DNA from: Citrus sinensis
Taxonomy: Eukaryota > Streptophyta > Magnoliopsida > Sapindales > Rutaceae
Length of the DNA: 64,000 bases
Assembly (NCBI RefSeq): GCF_022201045.2
Contig: NC_068558.1
Span: 39,203,501-39,267,500, forward strand
Direction: 5' to 3'
Shown here: positions 1 to 10,599 of the stretch, one piece after another
How the letters are laid out: every line of letters starts with the position of its first letter
How positions within the stretch are numbered: position 1 is the stretch's first letter
Translations under genes and position numbers: made by a program
Notes under the pieces: generated by a model
The model's database searches: none
Told to the model about the DNA's origin: nothing
What the model saw: only the letters and a program-made list of their open reading frames with translations

Positions 1-1760
1 AAATCTTCACGTGTAGGCTTGATTAAGCTTTTCTAATTTGCTTTGACGCAGCGATTTAATTGGAAATCAACTTCTTAATTCGGCTTAAAGTTATGAATTA
101 TATTAATTGGTACTTTAGTCATTCCCTGTTAAAATGGATATTTTCGTAATTTTATGATCTAAGCATATAATGGTACATTCTATGGTCAAAACTGCGGCCA
201 ACGGTGAATTTAATGAAAATTATAATGGTTATGTTTTCGTTGATGACTTTTCGAGGGGGTAAATGTAACAAATGGCAGTACACAATTGAGCGTCCATTAA
301 AATTAACCCCCCAAAAAATGATGAAGCAAAAACAAAAACCATAAAATTCAGTGTGCTATAACATTAAATCGGTAAAATTTAAAAAGCTAATAATGTCAAT
401 GAGGACCATAATAAATAAACCATAAACTATAGTAGACAATAACAAAAAAATTAAAAATAAAAATAAATTGAATCTATATTCTTAATTAATTTATGTTATT
501 TTTCAAATTATAAATTAAACTATCAAATTTGAATTGGATTTGTTCTAGCACTTCGACAGAGTTGTACTTGAAATAAATTACCACATGTTCTAGTTGAGTA
601 ATTGGATATATGTTTTAAAAATTAATAATAGATGATTATATATTTGCAAGCCGAAATAAACCTTATTACAAGAAAAAAAAATCATTACACTCATGATCCA
701 ATAACACTAAATAAAGGAAAAAATTAAAAATTTTCCGTCAAGAAAAAGTGAATAAACTCCTCTGTGTACAAATCCTTTATAATTTTCTGAATTCTAATTA
801 ATTATATCATTACTCAATCCTTTAGAAATATGGGAGTATTGATAATTAATAGATCTCGAATTGAAATCAAGTACGTGTGACCTCTAATTAATTAAATCTT
901 GAAAAATGTATATAGACAAATTCGTCTTTTCTTAGTTAATTCAACAACCATTAATTTTTTTTATTTTTTTCATTAGTTGTGTCTCACGATGGAAGATCTT
1001 GTCCATATGTTGGAATTATAATAAATCATCTTATTATTTCTATTGTTTATTATTACTACGATGTATTGAGATCCAATATTTGAATCCCAACTTGAGTTCT
1101 AATGTCATGTATTACTTATTTATTGGATGATAAATGTAAAATTACTTATTACTCTATTTTATTATTCAAAAAATAAATGATATATTAATTGGAACTTAAG
1201 TTAGGATTCAAATGTTAGGATCCTTTAAATTACTCATACTATGAGCTATGTGGTTTTAAAACCTCAAGTATGAATTCAAAATTTTGATTGTTATGCATTA
1301 ACTATATGTTTCTAAAGTTTAAAAGTGGTGATGAAATTAAAAAGTCTAGTGGGATGGATCAAATTTTTTGTCTATATTTATATCATCGATATATTGATAT
1401 GTTCATTATATTTTTGTAACCGAAAAAAAAAAAAAGATCTCTCAACTAATGATGTTTATCTCTCAACTAATGATGTTTAGTCATAAATATTTTTATGAAT
1501 AGGCAAGAAGATTTTTCGTCAAGAATGTGTATACTATATAAGATTAATGATAATACAGGGACTATGTGCATAAGTTTGTTTTATAAATCTATATGCATTC
1601 TCAAAAAGTATTATTTAATATCGAAAAGTTAAATGGGTTTACTTGTTATTGTTCATTTTGATTTTCAGATATCAAAATCTTTTGAATTGAAGAGCACGGG
1701 GGATTAGCATGCATCAGCTTATGAGGCTGCAGGTTTACACAACTTCATCTCTTTTTTTCT
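1..1760. other. AT-rich intergenic stretch left of the P450 cluster
   Basis: I see no gene here. The sequence is very AT-rich and stops break all frames. A 21-bp unit beginning ATCTCTCAACTAATG is repeated twice in tandem at about 1437-1478. The stretch 1478-1600 resembles 14520-14680, the sequence lying before another P450 fragment, so this is probably old flanking DNA of a duplicated P450 gene. Confidence 0.6.
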
Positions 1761-1772
1761 TTTTCTCTTTCC

Positions 1773-1930
1773 AACCCCTAAAAGGAAAATAATCTGTTAC
1801 AAAAAAAGCTTACAAACAAGGCTTGAGTTTCTTTAAGCATTAATGCATATGGAATCTACTTCTTTGACTTGCTTCGTCATCTTCTTCATACCACTTCCCC
1901 AAAAATCGACAAAGTGATAAAATTTTCATT
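1773..1930 (-). pseudogene. Cytochrome P450 exon-1 fragment (broken)
   Basis: Read on the minus strand, this fragment matches the middle of exon 1 of the intact P450 at 2857-4492. It contains a GKW-EEDDEAS-RSRFH-like stretch corresponding to GKRSDDNDEATSERSRLH, then a frameshift, then an ETQAL...FSF-stop-GW stretch corresponding to EIQALSIAFF...FPFMGW. It is cut off on both sides, has stops and a frameshift, and cannot make a P450. The stretch 1773-1833 recurs in inverted orientation at 7080-7138, and 1834-2400 recurs directly at 8096-8660. Confidence 0.85.
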
Positions 1931-2405
1931 AGTGATAATAATTGTTGTACTCTGGTTTTTCCACAACCTGAACCCATAAAAAACCAATGCACCAATGTGA
2001 CATTATAGATCAATGGACTTGAAACCCTAAAACCCAAGTAACCGATAAGGACTCTCATGTAAGAATAACAACAGTACATTATTTTAGTATTTGGGGAGAA
2101 GTCACGCACACTCCTAAGGTTTTGTTTAAATAGTCAACACGGATCCTTTTAATTTCTTAAATAGTCACACAAACCTCATTAATTTCATAAATTACAATTA
2201 TACCCTTTCATTGTGGATTTTTTGTTGAAAAGAAATTGTTAACAATCTACAGATGCATACTATCTGAAATCTAGTGAGATTATAAATAAATATACTTATA
2301 ATGACACTCTAGATGCTAACAACGGAAATCTATCAAATTTTTTTTTTTTTTTGGTTTTTTACTCTTCACAGACTGAGTACAAAAAATATAGTTAATGTAG
2401 TGATC
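1834..2405. repeat. Segmental duplication copy A (partner at 8096-8660)
   Basis: About 570 bp align nearly base for base with 8096-8660, including the stretches AAACCCTAAAACCCAA, GATAAGGACTCTCAT and TAGTGAGATTATAAATAAAT. The unit contains the end of the P450 fragment plus noncoding flank. Differences are scattered substitutions and short indels, so the duplication is recent compared with the P450 exon divergence. Partner copy B lacks about 15 bp present here near 1900. Confidence 0.9.
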
Positions 2406-2856
2406 TTACTAGTGAAAGTTGAAAAAATGAGCAGAAAATGATAAAATTAGGCAGAATGGAGTTTTAGTCATGTTCCATTCACATTTTTGTCAGTACGTAT
2501 ATTCATTTACAGGTCGGGAAAAGGACTTGATCTACTAGTAAAGTCTTTGTCATGTGACTCACCACGCAGATAACTTATTGAAATGGCAATTATAGATCAC
2601 TTAATTTAACAAGTTGAGCTCCGTGGCAATGCAGGAAGCAGGTCGTCAAGCTGATCTCATAGGCGGAGTATGACAGAAGAAAATGAATAATATTGTTAGA
2701 GGTTATTTTTGTGCTCGTATATACATTTTTTACTCTAGAGAGAACAATAGAAGAAGTTAAAAAAAGCCTAGAATATTATTCACACAGACATCACCATTCA
2801 TTACACATAATTAAGGGGGAAAAAAGGAAAATGCCTTATCCATCAAAGGAGATTCC
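2406..2856. other. 3' flank of the P450 gene
   Basis: No gene is visible. This holds the presumed 3' UTR and downstream DNA of the minus-strand P450. The stretch 2440-2600, with its CTTTGTCATGTGACTCACCA segment, resembles 6236-6480, which suggests an older tandem duplication of the whole P450 locus with a spacing near 3.8 kb. Confidence 0.55.
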
Positions 2857-4492
2857 TTAATTCACATACTCATGGTACTTAGCCAGAAGAACAAGAAAAT
2901 TCTTCTTATGCACGGTAGTTCCGGGCAGAGAATCAAAGTCCAAATCTTGCTTCTTCATTCCTGGAGGCATTTCCCAATCAAATTTGTAAAGAAGATTGGC
3001 AAGTGCAAGATCCACAGTTGCAATTCCCAAATGCATTCCAGGACAAATTCTTCTGCCAGCACCAAATGGTATAAACTCAAAGTTTTGCCCTTTAAAGTCA
3101 ATAGAACGATCAATAAATCTCTCAGGATTAAATTCCTCAGGATTCTCCCAAGCTTCAGGATCTCTTCCTATTGCCCATGCATTTACGTAAACAATTGTTT
3201 TAGCCGGAATTTCATACCCGTCTACTATGCACTTTTCAGTTGTTTCTCTGGGGACTAGTAAGGGAACTGGCGGTTGCAATCTCATAGCCTCTTTCACTAC
3301 AGCTTTAAGATAGTGTAGTTCTTGAACATCATCTTCATCGACAAAGCTTTTGTTGCCGCCAACCAAAGATCTAATTTCTTCTTGAACCTTTTTCATCACT
3401 CTAGGATACTTCATTAGGTAGGTCATGGTCCAAACCATAGTCGCCGCGCTCGTGTCTGTTCCAGCAACGAATATGTCCTGCAAAGCAAACAACATATATA
3501 TGTACATACGGATAAATTATCTAAAGCAAAAAATTATATTAGATTAATTATACACATAAATAGACATGCTGTCAATTACATACCATGAGCACTGCTTTGA
3601 TGTGATCCAAAGTTAGGTCAACTTTGAACCCACGATGTTTTCGAATTTGAAGTAAAACATCAATTAAATCCTCCTGCTGCATATCTGCTTTTGTTCTTTT
3701 TGGATCTAAATGCTCGTCGATGAGTTCTTGGTAGAATCTATCAGATTCTTGGAAGTTATTTTCCAGGCGACGCATCATTCCAGTGAGTTTATCAATCCAA
3801 CCCATAAAAGGAAAATAATCCGTAACAAAAAAGGCTATAGACAAGGCTTGAATTTCTCTAAGCAATGCATGGAGTCTACTTCTTTCACTTGTTGCCTCAT
3901 CGTTATCATCAGATCTCTTGCCAAAACCAAGTCTACAAATGGTGTTGCACGAAAGAGACATAATTATCTCACTTAAGTTGACTTGTTTAGAAGCAGCAGC
4001 TGATTTTGATATGGATTCAATCATTCTCGAAACTTCATCTTCTCTAATGGGTCGAAAATTTTGTGCTCTAATAGAGTTAAAGAGATGAATGACACATATT
4101 TTTCTAATCTCTCTCCAATACGCACCATACGGTGAAAATACCAATTCCAAGCCATTATAAGTTAGCCTTTGTGTTGCTACCAAAGCTGGCCTGCCAGAGA
4201 ATTGAAGATCATGGGCTTTTAAAGTCTCCTTAGCCATTTTGGCTGAGGAAACAACTAGGGTCGGCACAAAACCAAGACGCAATGACATGAGAGGACCATA
4301 TTTTTTAGATAGTTCCCAAAATGACACATGAGGCTTTGAGACGTCAAACTGATGTAAGTTTCCTATAAAAGGAAGGCCCTTGGGACCAGGTGGTAGCGAC
4401 GAAGCATGCCTTGAGGTTATGTGTCTTCGTAAAACAAAGAAGAGGAAGATTGGGGGACACAGAAGGATGATCATGACGATAAGTAAAGCCAT
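2857..4492 (-). CDS. Cytochrome P450, CYP71 clan (CYP71/CYP83B1-like)
   Basis: Heme-thiolate monooxygenase, expected to sit in the ER membrane and use electrons from cytochrome P450 reductase. Two exons, 4492-3584 and 3477-2857, join in phase 0 across a 106-bp GT-AG intron just before the I-helix, the usual place for this family, to give 509 residues, a normal length. Visible parts in order: hydrophobic N-terminal anchor (about 2-21), proline hinge SLPPGPKGLP (about 33-42), I-helix oxygen-binding AGTDTS (308-313), K-helix EAMR (366-369), PERF (421-424) and heme-binding PFGAGRRICPG with Cys448 as iron ligand. No key residue is missing. The family often makes defence metabolites; the CYP83B1-like label is a similarity impression and the substrate cannot be read from sequence. 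It is the only intact member of a local array otherwise made of fragments. Confidence 0.95.
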
Positions 4493-7079
4493 TATCCCTA
4501 CTGCGATAATAATAGAGAACCTCTATGAATAAGGAAACAAAACGCAATTCAGTAATATAAAAGTATAAATGGGAGGGCTCTCTGTTGGTAGTCTTGTGAG
4601 GTCCTTTTATATTGTGTGAGGTTTGCAAAACGAAACATATATAACAGATTTGATAAGTTCGACAAAGATTTAATATCCACGTATATCTTGCCTTCGAAAA
4701 TTCCAATGCTGCATTATTGTTGTGACACTATTATACATTTGAGGTCAGCCATGAAATGATATTTTGCGCGCTAGGAGATCTTAATTTAGTCATGATATTA
4801 ATTATTGATTTATCTGTGTCAATGGTCAATGCTTATCCTTTCATGGCCACTTGGATTTAATAATTGGTAAGTAGGCCCCTTTTGTAAGCCATGCCCATAT
4901 TTTATTAATCGAGAAAACTTCCAAGTTTTCGACATTAACCTGTCATCATGCACAAAGTTCTTCTGTTGTGTTTTCCTTTCGCGATCAAGTTACAGCCGGC
5001 TAGGATTAATTTTTTAAGCGCTTCCCCATTTGAGCCATATATTTTTAGGGTTTTTCCAAAACAAATAATGGGCTACCGAGACGAAATTGATGCAGATGAT
5101 GACATTTGTGCCTTTGGGTCATATCATGAGCTATAAATGTCTTCGTAGGGTTTGTAATTAAAATATTATTTTCAAGTTCTAAAAAAACAAAACATGAAAA
5201 ATTACTGATTATCCATAATGGATCATAAATCATCCACAAGATTTTTCATTTTGGGCCTCAATCAAATCGCAATTTTTCATTTGGGGCCTCAATCAAATCA
5301 TAATCAGAAGATATTTTTTTACTTTTCGGATTTTTTATAAATTTTTATATTTTCATATTTAAGTTTTATTTTTTATTTCGGAAACTAGAATTTTACTATC
5401 TTAAAGTAATTCAAATTCACATGTTAGTACTTTAGTATAAAAAAGAGGTTAAACATATAGTTGTGAGACTGTTGGTTATCATTAAAAAATTCTCTTTGAG
5501 AATTCGTGTGTTGCTATTCTTTTGCTTCCGTTTTGCATTAGAAATCTTAAGTCTCAAATGCCTAATAAGGACTCCCGATACAAAAAGAATAATAATTACA
5601 CAACATCCTATTCTAAACTGGTTGAAACCAAGGTTATTTAAAATGAGATTTCATTTTTATAATACAACTGACATAGTCGGATAAAGGAAGCGAAACAAAG
5701 ACACCTCATCAATCATTAAAACATTTTCAATACATTGACATGATATACATTAGTTATCGTTTTAGTAATTAAAGATCGACTCGAATTAATAAGCAGATAA
5801 ATCACATTTTAGCAACATTAAATGACGGCATGACTTTTTTGTCCAAAGGACTCTATAAAGAGAGATTTGAATAGATAACTTCAAAAACAAAAATGAGATG
5901 ATTTTATTAATAATAATTGATTAAATTGTTGAGATTACGACCCTACTCATGCTAGACTACTTATAATCCTTCTTCAATTAGGCAAGTAAACTCAGAACCT
6001 AAACAAAAATGACAAAATATGACTCAAAGGCAAGACTTTTTTTTAAGAGATCTACATTCTACAAGAACAATTGGATTAACTAAAATGCAATACTAATTTT
6101 AGACTCTTAAATTTGTCCTACATCAAGAATACTGAACCCCAAAAAAAAAGTTCCGATTACTTCTATTCCCGTTATTAAAGGATGACCATCGGGAGAGAAT
6201 TAGATAACAGTCCGAGTTATAGTGAATTTTAAAACATGAATAGAAAATGATTAATTTTTTAGAAAAGGGAGTTTTACTTTCATTCCAAACATACACTTAA
6301 TTACGATTAGATATAATAACAAAATTTCATTTTCAGCAGATTATGTATTATTCCAATTCTTTTTTCGGGAATAAAACGACTTTCACATTAATAATTAAAG
6401 GCCTTTGTCATGTGTGACTCACCAAGTAATAACATAGAAGAATGACAATTATTGATCACTTGATTTATTACTTTCATTTCAAAGCAACGTGTTTGTGACA
6501 CAAGAAGAAAGCGTGAAGAGCAGGTGGTTTCCTATTGATGAGATTTTTTGTTTGTTTGTTTTATAGTGTAGATATGATTAGTATTTGGTGAATTCGAAAA
6601 TATGTTTGTGGTGGTTTATTAGTAATTTGAAATTCCAATAAAAAATTAAAAATGTATATTAGTTGTTTGTTTGGAAATATAGGGATACTTAAAGATAGTG
6701 AAGAACATTAGATTACATTCGTACATAAAATATAAGAAAAAATAAAATATAAGAAAAAATAAAAGAGAGAGGTAAAAGAGCATTAATAACAATGCTGACT
6801 CACAATTTGCATGTAATTTATGCATAAAAATAGTGGTGGATCCTATGAACAATGTAAAAAATAAAGATTTTATGTTTTTCAACTTTTTTTATTAGTATCA
6901 TAAAACAAGGATGATTTACTTTCATAAAAAGAAAAATATCTTAGATCTATTACTAAGGCCTACCAAACACTTTTTTTTTCTTTTTTTCTGCTCTTGTAAA
7001 ATAGAAAATGAGTGATGAGAAACAATATCATATATACCAAACAACTCCTAAAGTTCTATAAGTTAGTATCTTAGTCGTT
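4493..7079. other. Intergenic DNA, P450 upstream region
   Basis: I see no gene. Contents: the P450 promoter at the left end, a 32-bp tandem duplication around the phrase GGGCCTCAATCAAATC at 5240-5299, and a stretch at 6236-6480 that resembles 2440-2600. The rest is AT-rich with short random ORFs. Confidence 0.6.
4605..4613 (-). promoter_or_regulatory. Probable TATA box of the P450 gene
   Basis: On the minus strand the sequence reads ATATAAAAGGAC about 115 bp upstream of the P450 ATG. The distance allows a 5' UTR of roughly 80 bases. This is assigned by motif and position only; no transcript start is visible. Confidence 0.5.
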
Positions 7080-7380
7080 AAACTCAAGCCTTGTTTGTAA
7101 GCTTTTTTTGTAACAGATCATTTTCCTTTTAGGGGTTGGCTTGATAAACTCACAGAAATGATGCATCGCCTAAAAAATAACTTCCAAGAATTTGATAGAT
7201 TCTACCAAGAACTAATTAATGACCATTTAGATCCAAAAAGAACAAAAGCAAAGATGCAGCAGGAGGATTAATTTAGTTGATGTTTTACTTAATATATGAA
7301 AAGAAAAAGATCGTTGGTTCAAAGTTGATCTAACTTTGGATCACATCAAACCAATGCTCATGGCGCATAGATTCAAGTTA
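7080..7380 (+). pseudogene. Cytochrome P450 exon-1 fragment, plus strand
   Basis: Plus-strand translation gives GWLDKLTEMMHRL, then NNFQEFDRFYQELI-DHLDPKRTKAKMQQED, corresponding closely to residues around 225-275 of the intact P450 next door. A stop follows QQED, a frameshift precedes the LTLDHIK equivalent, and the GT donor is lost (the ATG is followed by GC). The opening 59 bp are the inverse of 1773-1833. This fragment points opposite to the intact gene and to the companion piece at 8096, so an inversion took place here. Confidence 0.9.
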
Positions 7381-7668
7381 TTTTCATATTTTTTGTTGTC
7401 TATTCTAATTTATGGTTTCTTTATTATGGTCTCCTACCACGATAATTCAATAAAACCTTCAAACTAAGTCCAAAGATTCCATGAATAAGAATGCTTGGAT
7501 CATCATTTATTCAAGTTTGTGCTTTGAGTAAAATAAAAGAAAAAGATCGTAGAATCAAAGTTGGTCTAACTTTGGATCACATCAAACCAATTCTCACGGA
7601 GTATAGATTCAAGTTATTTTCACTTTTTTTTTTCGTCTATTCTAATTTATGGTTTCTTTATTATGGTC
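7297..7668 (+). repeat. Tandem duplication of the P450 exon-end/intron segment
   Basis: The segment 7297-7430 (AAAAGAAAAAGATCGT... through TTTCTTTATTATGGTC) is repeated at 7535-7668 with about 90 percent identity by eye. Each copy carries the end of P450 exon 1 (V-LTLDHIKP) and the start of the following noncoding sequence. The offset is 238 bp. Both copies are dead. Confidence 0.85.
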
Positions 7669-7677
7669 CCCTGTGAC

Positions 7678-7857
7678 AGATCAGGATTCTCTCCTGATCT
7701 GATTTTCATCTTAGCAAATTCTGTTAATATGATTGGTGGTTACTAAATTAAAAAGAAAAAGTAGTTAAATCCTAATTAGCCACTAACACTAAATACACAT
7801 GTGGTACAAGATCTGTAAAAGATTAAGAGTGCTCAGATCAGGAGAGAATCCTAATCC
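7678..7857. mobile_element. 180-bp MITE with 9-bp target-site duplication
   Basis: A 20-bp perfect terminal inverted repeat, AGGATTCTCTCCTGATCTGA at 7683-7702 and its reverse complement at 7833-7852, is flanked by the direct repeat CCCTGTGAC at 7669-7677 and 7858-7866. Nine-base duplications are typical of Mutator-type elements. The left end is itself a hairpin, CAGATCAGGA...TCCTGATCTG (7677-7701). It has no coding capacity and is inserted beside the P450 pseudogene. Confidence 0.85.
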
Positions 7858-8095
7858 CCCTGTGACATTGTTGGCTTTTAAGTTTTACTGGTTTATTGCT
7901 TTTGTATTTGGTTCATATTTTTTTGGGGTTAATTTTAATTATGCATTGATTGCCATTTTTAACATTATCCCCATGAAATTGAAAAGTTATCAACAAACAA
8001 CCAACCATTAGAATTTTCGTTAAAGATTAATTGTTGATTTTTTTGACCATATGAATATCATAAAATGATGAAAACATCCATTTTAACTTGTCTTT

Positions 8096-8660
8096 AAGCA
8101 TTAATGCATATGGAATCTACTTCTTTGACTTGCTTCGTCATCTTCTTCATACCAAAATGATAAAATTTTCGTTAATGATAATAATTGTTGTACTCTGGTT
8201 TTTCCACAACCTGAACCCAAAAAAAAAAAAAAAACCAATGCACTAATGGAACATTGAGCATCATATATAGATCAATGGCCTTGAAACCCTAAAACCCAAA
8301 TAATCGATAAGGACTCTCATACAAGAATAACAACAATTAAACATTATTTTACTATTTGGGGAGAGGCCACACACACTCCCAAGGTTTGTTTAAATAGTAA
8401 CCCTTTTAATTTCATAAATAGTCACACAAACCTCATTAATTTCATAAATCACTATTATACCCTTTCATTGTGGGCTTTTTTATTTAAAAAATTGTTAACA
8501 ATCTACAAATGCATACTATCTGAAATCTAGTGAGATTATAAATAAATATACTTATAACGACACTCTAGATGCTAACATTGGAAATCTACCTCTTTTTTTT
8601 TTTGTTTTCTACTCTTCACAGACTATGCATACAAAAAATATAGTTAATGTAGTGATCGTA
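8096..8660. repeat. Segmental duplication copy B (partner at 1834-2405)
   Basis: This matches 1834-2405 in the same orientation. It starts inside the P450 exon fragment (GCATTAATGCATATGGAATC) and continues through the same flanking DNA. The part that precedes this point in copy A appears instead at 7080-7138 in opposite orientation, so copy B was broken by an inversion of about 1 kb. Confidence 0.9.
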
Positions 8661-8984
8661 CTAGAGAATTGTTGTAGAAAAGTTTAATACACTCGCAAGC
8701 GCATTAATCTAGAAATAAAATAGTGGTAATGAGGTTGAACCCACATGAATTGCTATAAATTGAAAAGTCTAATTTAAATATAAAATTAATATTAATTCTA
8801 ACTTAGTTGAACAATTTGAGTTTTAAAAAGAAATTAAACTAATTAAATTAAGAAATAATTAAAATAAAGGAGAATTCAATAAAATAAAAATTATCAAGGT
8901 TTCAGAACCCACCACTATTCAACTAGTAAGTATTTAATTGTTAATTAATCCTCAATTTTAGAGTGACAACATGAAATGAATCTA
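8661..8984. mobile_element. Possible LTR-retrotransposon noncoding remnant
   Basis: The phrases ACTCGCAAGCGCATTAATC, GGTTGAACCCACATGAATTG and GGTTTCAGAACCCACCACTA are arranged as in noncoding parts of plant LTR elements that carry a 'cgcaag...cccacagggattg' stretch. No ORF, LTR pair or primer site is visible, so this is a weak family-likeness call. It lies directly left of the plastid accD fragment. Confidence 0.3.
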
Positions 8985-9233
8985 TGTCATCTTAGAGGAA
9001 CCTTATAAAAATCGTATTGATTCTTATCAAAGCAAGACAGGATTAACAGAGGCTGTTCAAACAGGTACAGGGCAACTAAACGGGATTCCCATCGCAATTG
9101 GGGTTATGGATTTTCAGTTTATGGGGGGTAGTATGGGATCCGTAGTAGGCGAGAAAATAACCCGTTTGATCGAGTATGCTGCCAATAAATTTTTACCTCT
9201 TCTTCTAGTGTGTGCTTCTGGGGGAGCACGCAT
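8985..9233 (+). pseudogene. accD: Plastid accD fragment in nuclear DNA (NUPT)
   Basis: The plus strand encodes about 80 residues of the chloroplast acetyl-CoA carboxylase carboxyltransferase beta subunit: [12 protein letters not shown], then [20 protein letters not shown], then [20 protein letters not shown] and [12 protein letters not shown]. This matches the central carboxyltransferase region from memory. The reading frame is still open, so the transfer is probably young. It lacks the zinc-finger N terminus and the C terminus. At 9233 it passes abruptly into a MULE transposase in a different frame. It cannot work as accD here. Confidence 0.9.
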
Positions 9234-10408
9234 GAGCGGGATGGTGATGGTAATTTCTTGTACTGCGTTGTAGCACTTGGATCTTCCATCAAGAATTTTA
9301 TGCAGTACATTCGACGTGTCATTATTGTAGATGGTACTCATCTAAAGGGACTATATCGTGGAAGCATGTTCATAGCAACATGTCTGGATAGTAACAATCA
9401 ATTGTATTTGTTAGCCATTGGGGTCATGGATTTAGAAAACAATGATGCTTGGGAATGGTTTATGATGAAGTTACACGGAGTGATTGGCGATAAACCGGAG
9501 TTGGTAATTATCTCTGATCGATGACTGCCATAAGGAGAGCCGTTCTGAAAGTATTTCACAATGCAACTCATGACGTTTGTTTTTACCATTTAAAAAGTAA
9601 CATTAATTCAAAGTTTAGGATGTCCAAAGCTCTTTGGAATGAATTTGAGCCTGCCTTTATTAATGCAGTAAAAGCATATAGACACGAGGAATTTAAAAGA
9701 CAACTTGAAGGGTTGTGGATGCTCTACTCGAGTGCGGCTGATTACTTCGAAAATAATGTGTGTATGTGTAATTGGGCAAGGTTTATGTTTTAAAGTAGGA
9801 GGTACAACATACTTACCACCAACGTCGTGGAGAGTGTTAATTCTTTCATGAGGGAACCGCGAAAATTTCTTGTTACTCATCGTGTTGATTATTTTAAGAA
9901 AACATTGCAGCAATGGTTTTATGATAGAAAAATTATGGCTGAATTAATGAGTACTTGGCTAACAACATGGGCGGATGAAATAGTCACTGAGAGGAAAACT
10001 ATAGCTGAAAGAATGATCGTTCGTAGGTGGTGGGATTAAGGAAGGTTTAGTTGACCTGCAAAATAAAACTTGTTCGTGCAAAGTATTTCAGCTTGATCGG
10101 CTTGTCTAACTGACCAAGTGGATTTCATAAACCTTTGTTCGGACTTTTACACAACGGAATCGTTGGCGATGACTTATGCACAACCAGTGGAGCCGGTTGG
10201 CGACGTAGCTGATTGGGAAGTTCCAGATGAAATTCAAGAGATGCATGTTTATCTATCAGTTGAGACACCACCACCTGGCCGTCGTAAAGAGCTCAGAATA
10301 CCTTCGGATGGTGAGGACGTTAACCAGAGGACTGTTAGATGCGGACGGTGTAATGAGGCAGGACACAACCATAAACGATGTAAAAATCTCATTGCGTCGA
10401 GTCGAAGT
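9232..10408 (+). pseudogene. MULE transposase, truncated and frameshifted
   Basis: DDE transposase of Mutator-like transposons. Visible parts: [19 protein letters not shown], the first catalytic Asp in VDGTHLKGLYRG (about 9327-9362), LAIGVMDLENNDAWEWF, the second Asp in VIISDR (about 9507-9524), DVCFYHLKSNI, TNVVESVNSFM, a SWIM-like CSCKVFQLDR (about 10072-10101) and a terminal zinc knuckle C-x2-C-x4-H-x4-C (RCGRCNEAGHNHKRC, about 10337-10381). The frame is broken near 9521 by a single-base loss, near 9790 and again near 10030. The N-terminal third, including any FAR1-like zinc finger, is absent and accD lies there instead. It is inactive as it stands. Confidence 0.88.
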
Positions 10409-10599
10409 TAGTTGTATTGTTTCAACGATTCCTTGGTTAAAACAATTGTTGTTTTTTTGTGTATTGTACACTTATATGTCATGAAATTTTATTTTATTTT
10501 TTTAGTTTATATTAAAATATGAGCATTAAAATTATATAAACTTAAGTGCACAAATTAGAATAAAAATACATGTTTCAACATTCGAATTATTACAACGGC

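Noticed and set aside
5045..5239. Small ORFs on both strands around 4948-5239
   Set aside because: Opposite-strand frames over the same bases in AT-rich intergenic DNA, without motifs.
9114..9341. Minus-strand ORFs across the accD/MULE junction
   Set aside because: Shadow frames of the accD and transposase sequences on the plus strand.
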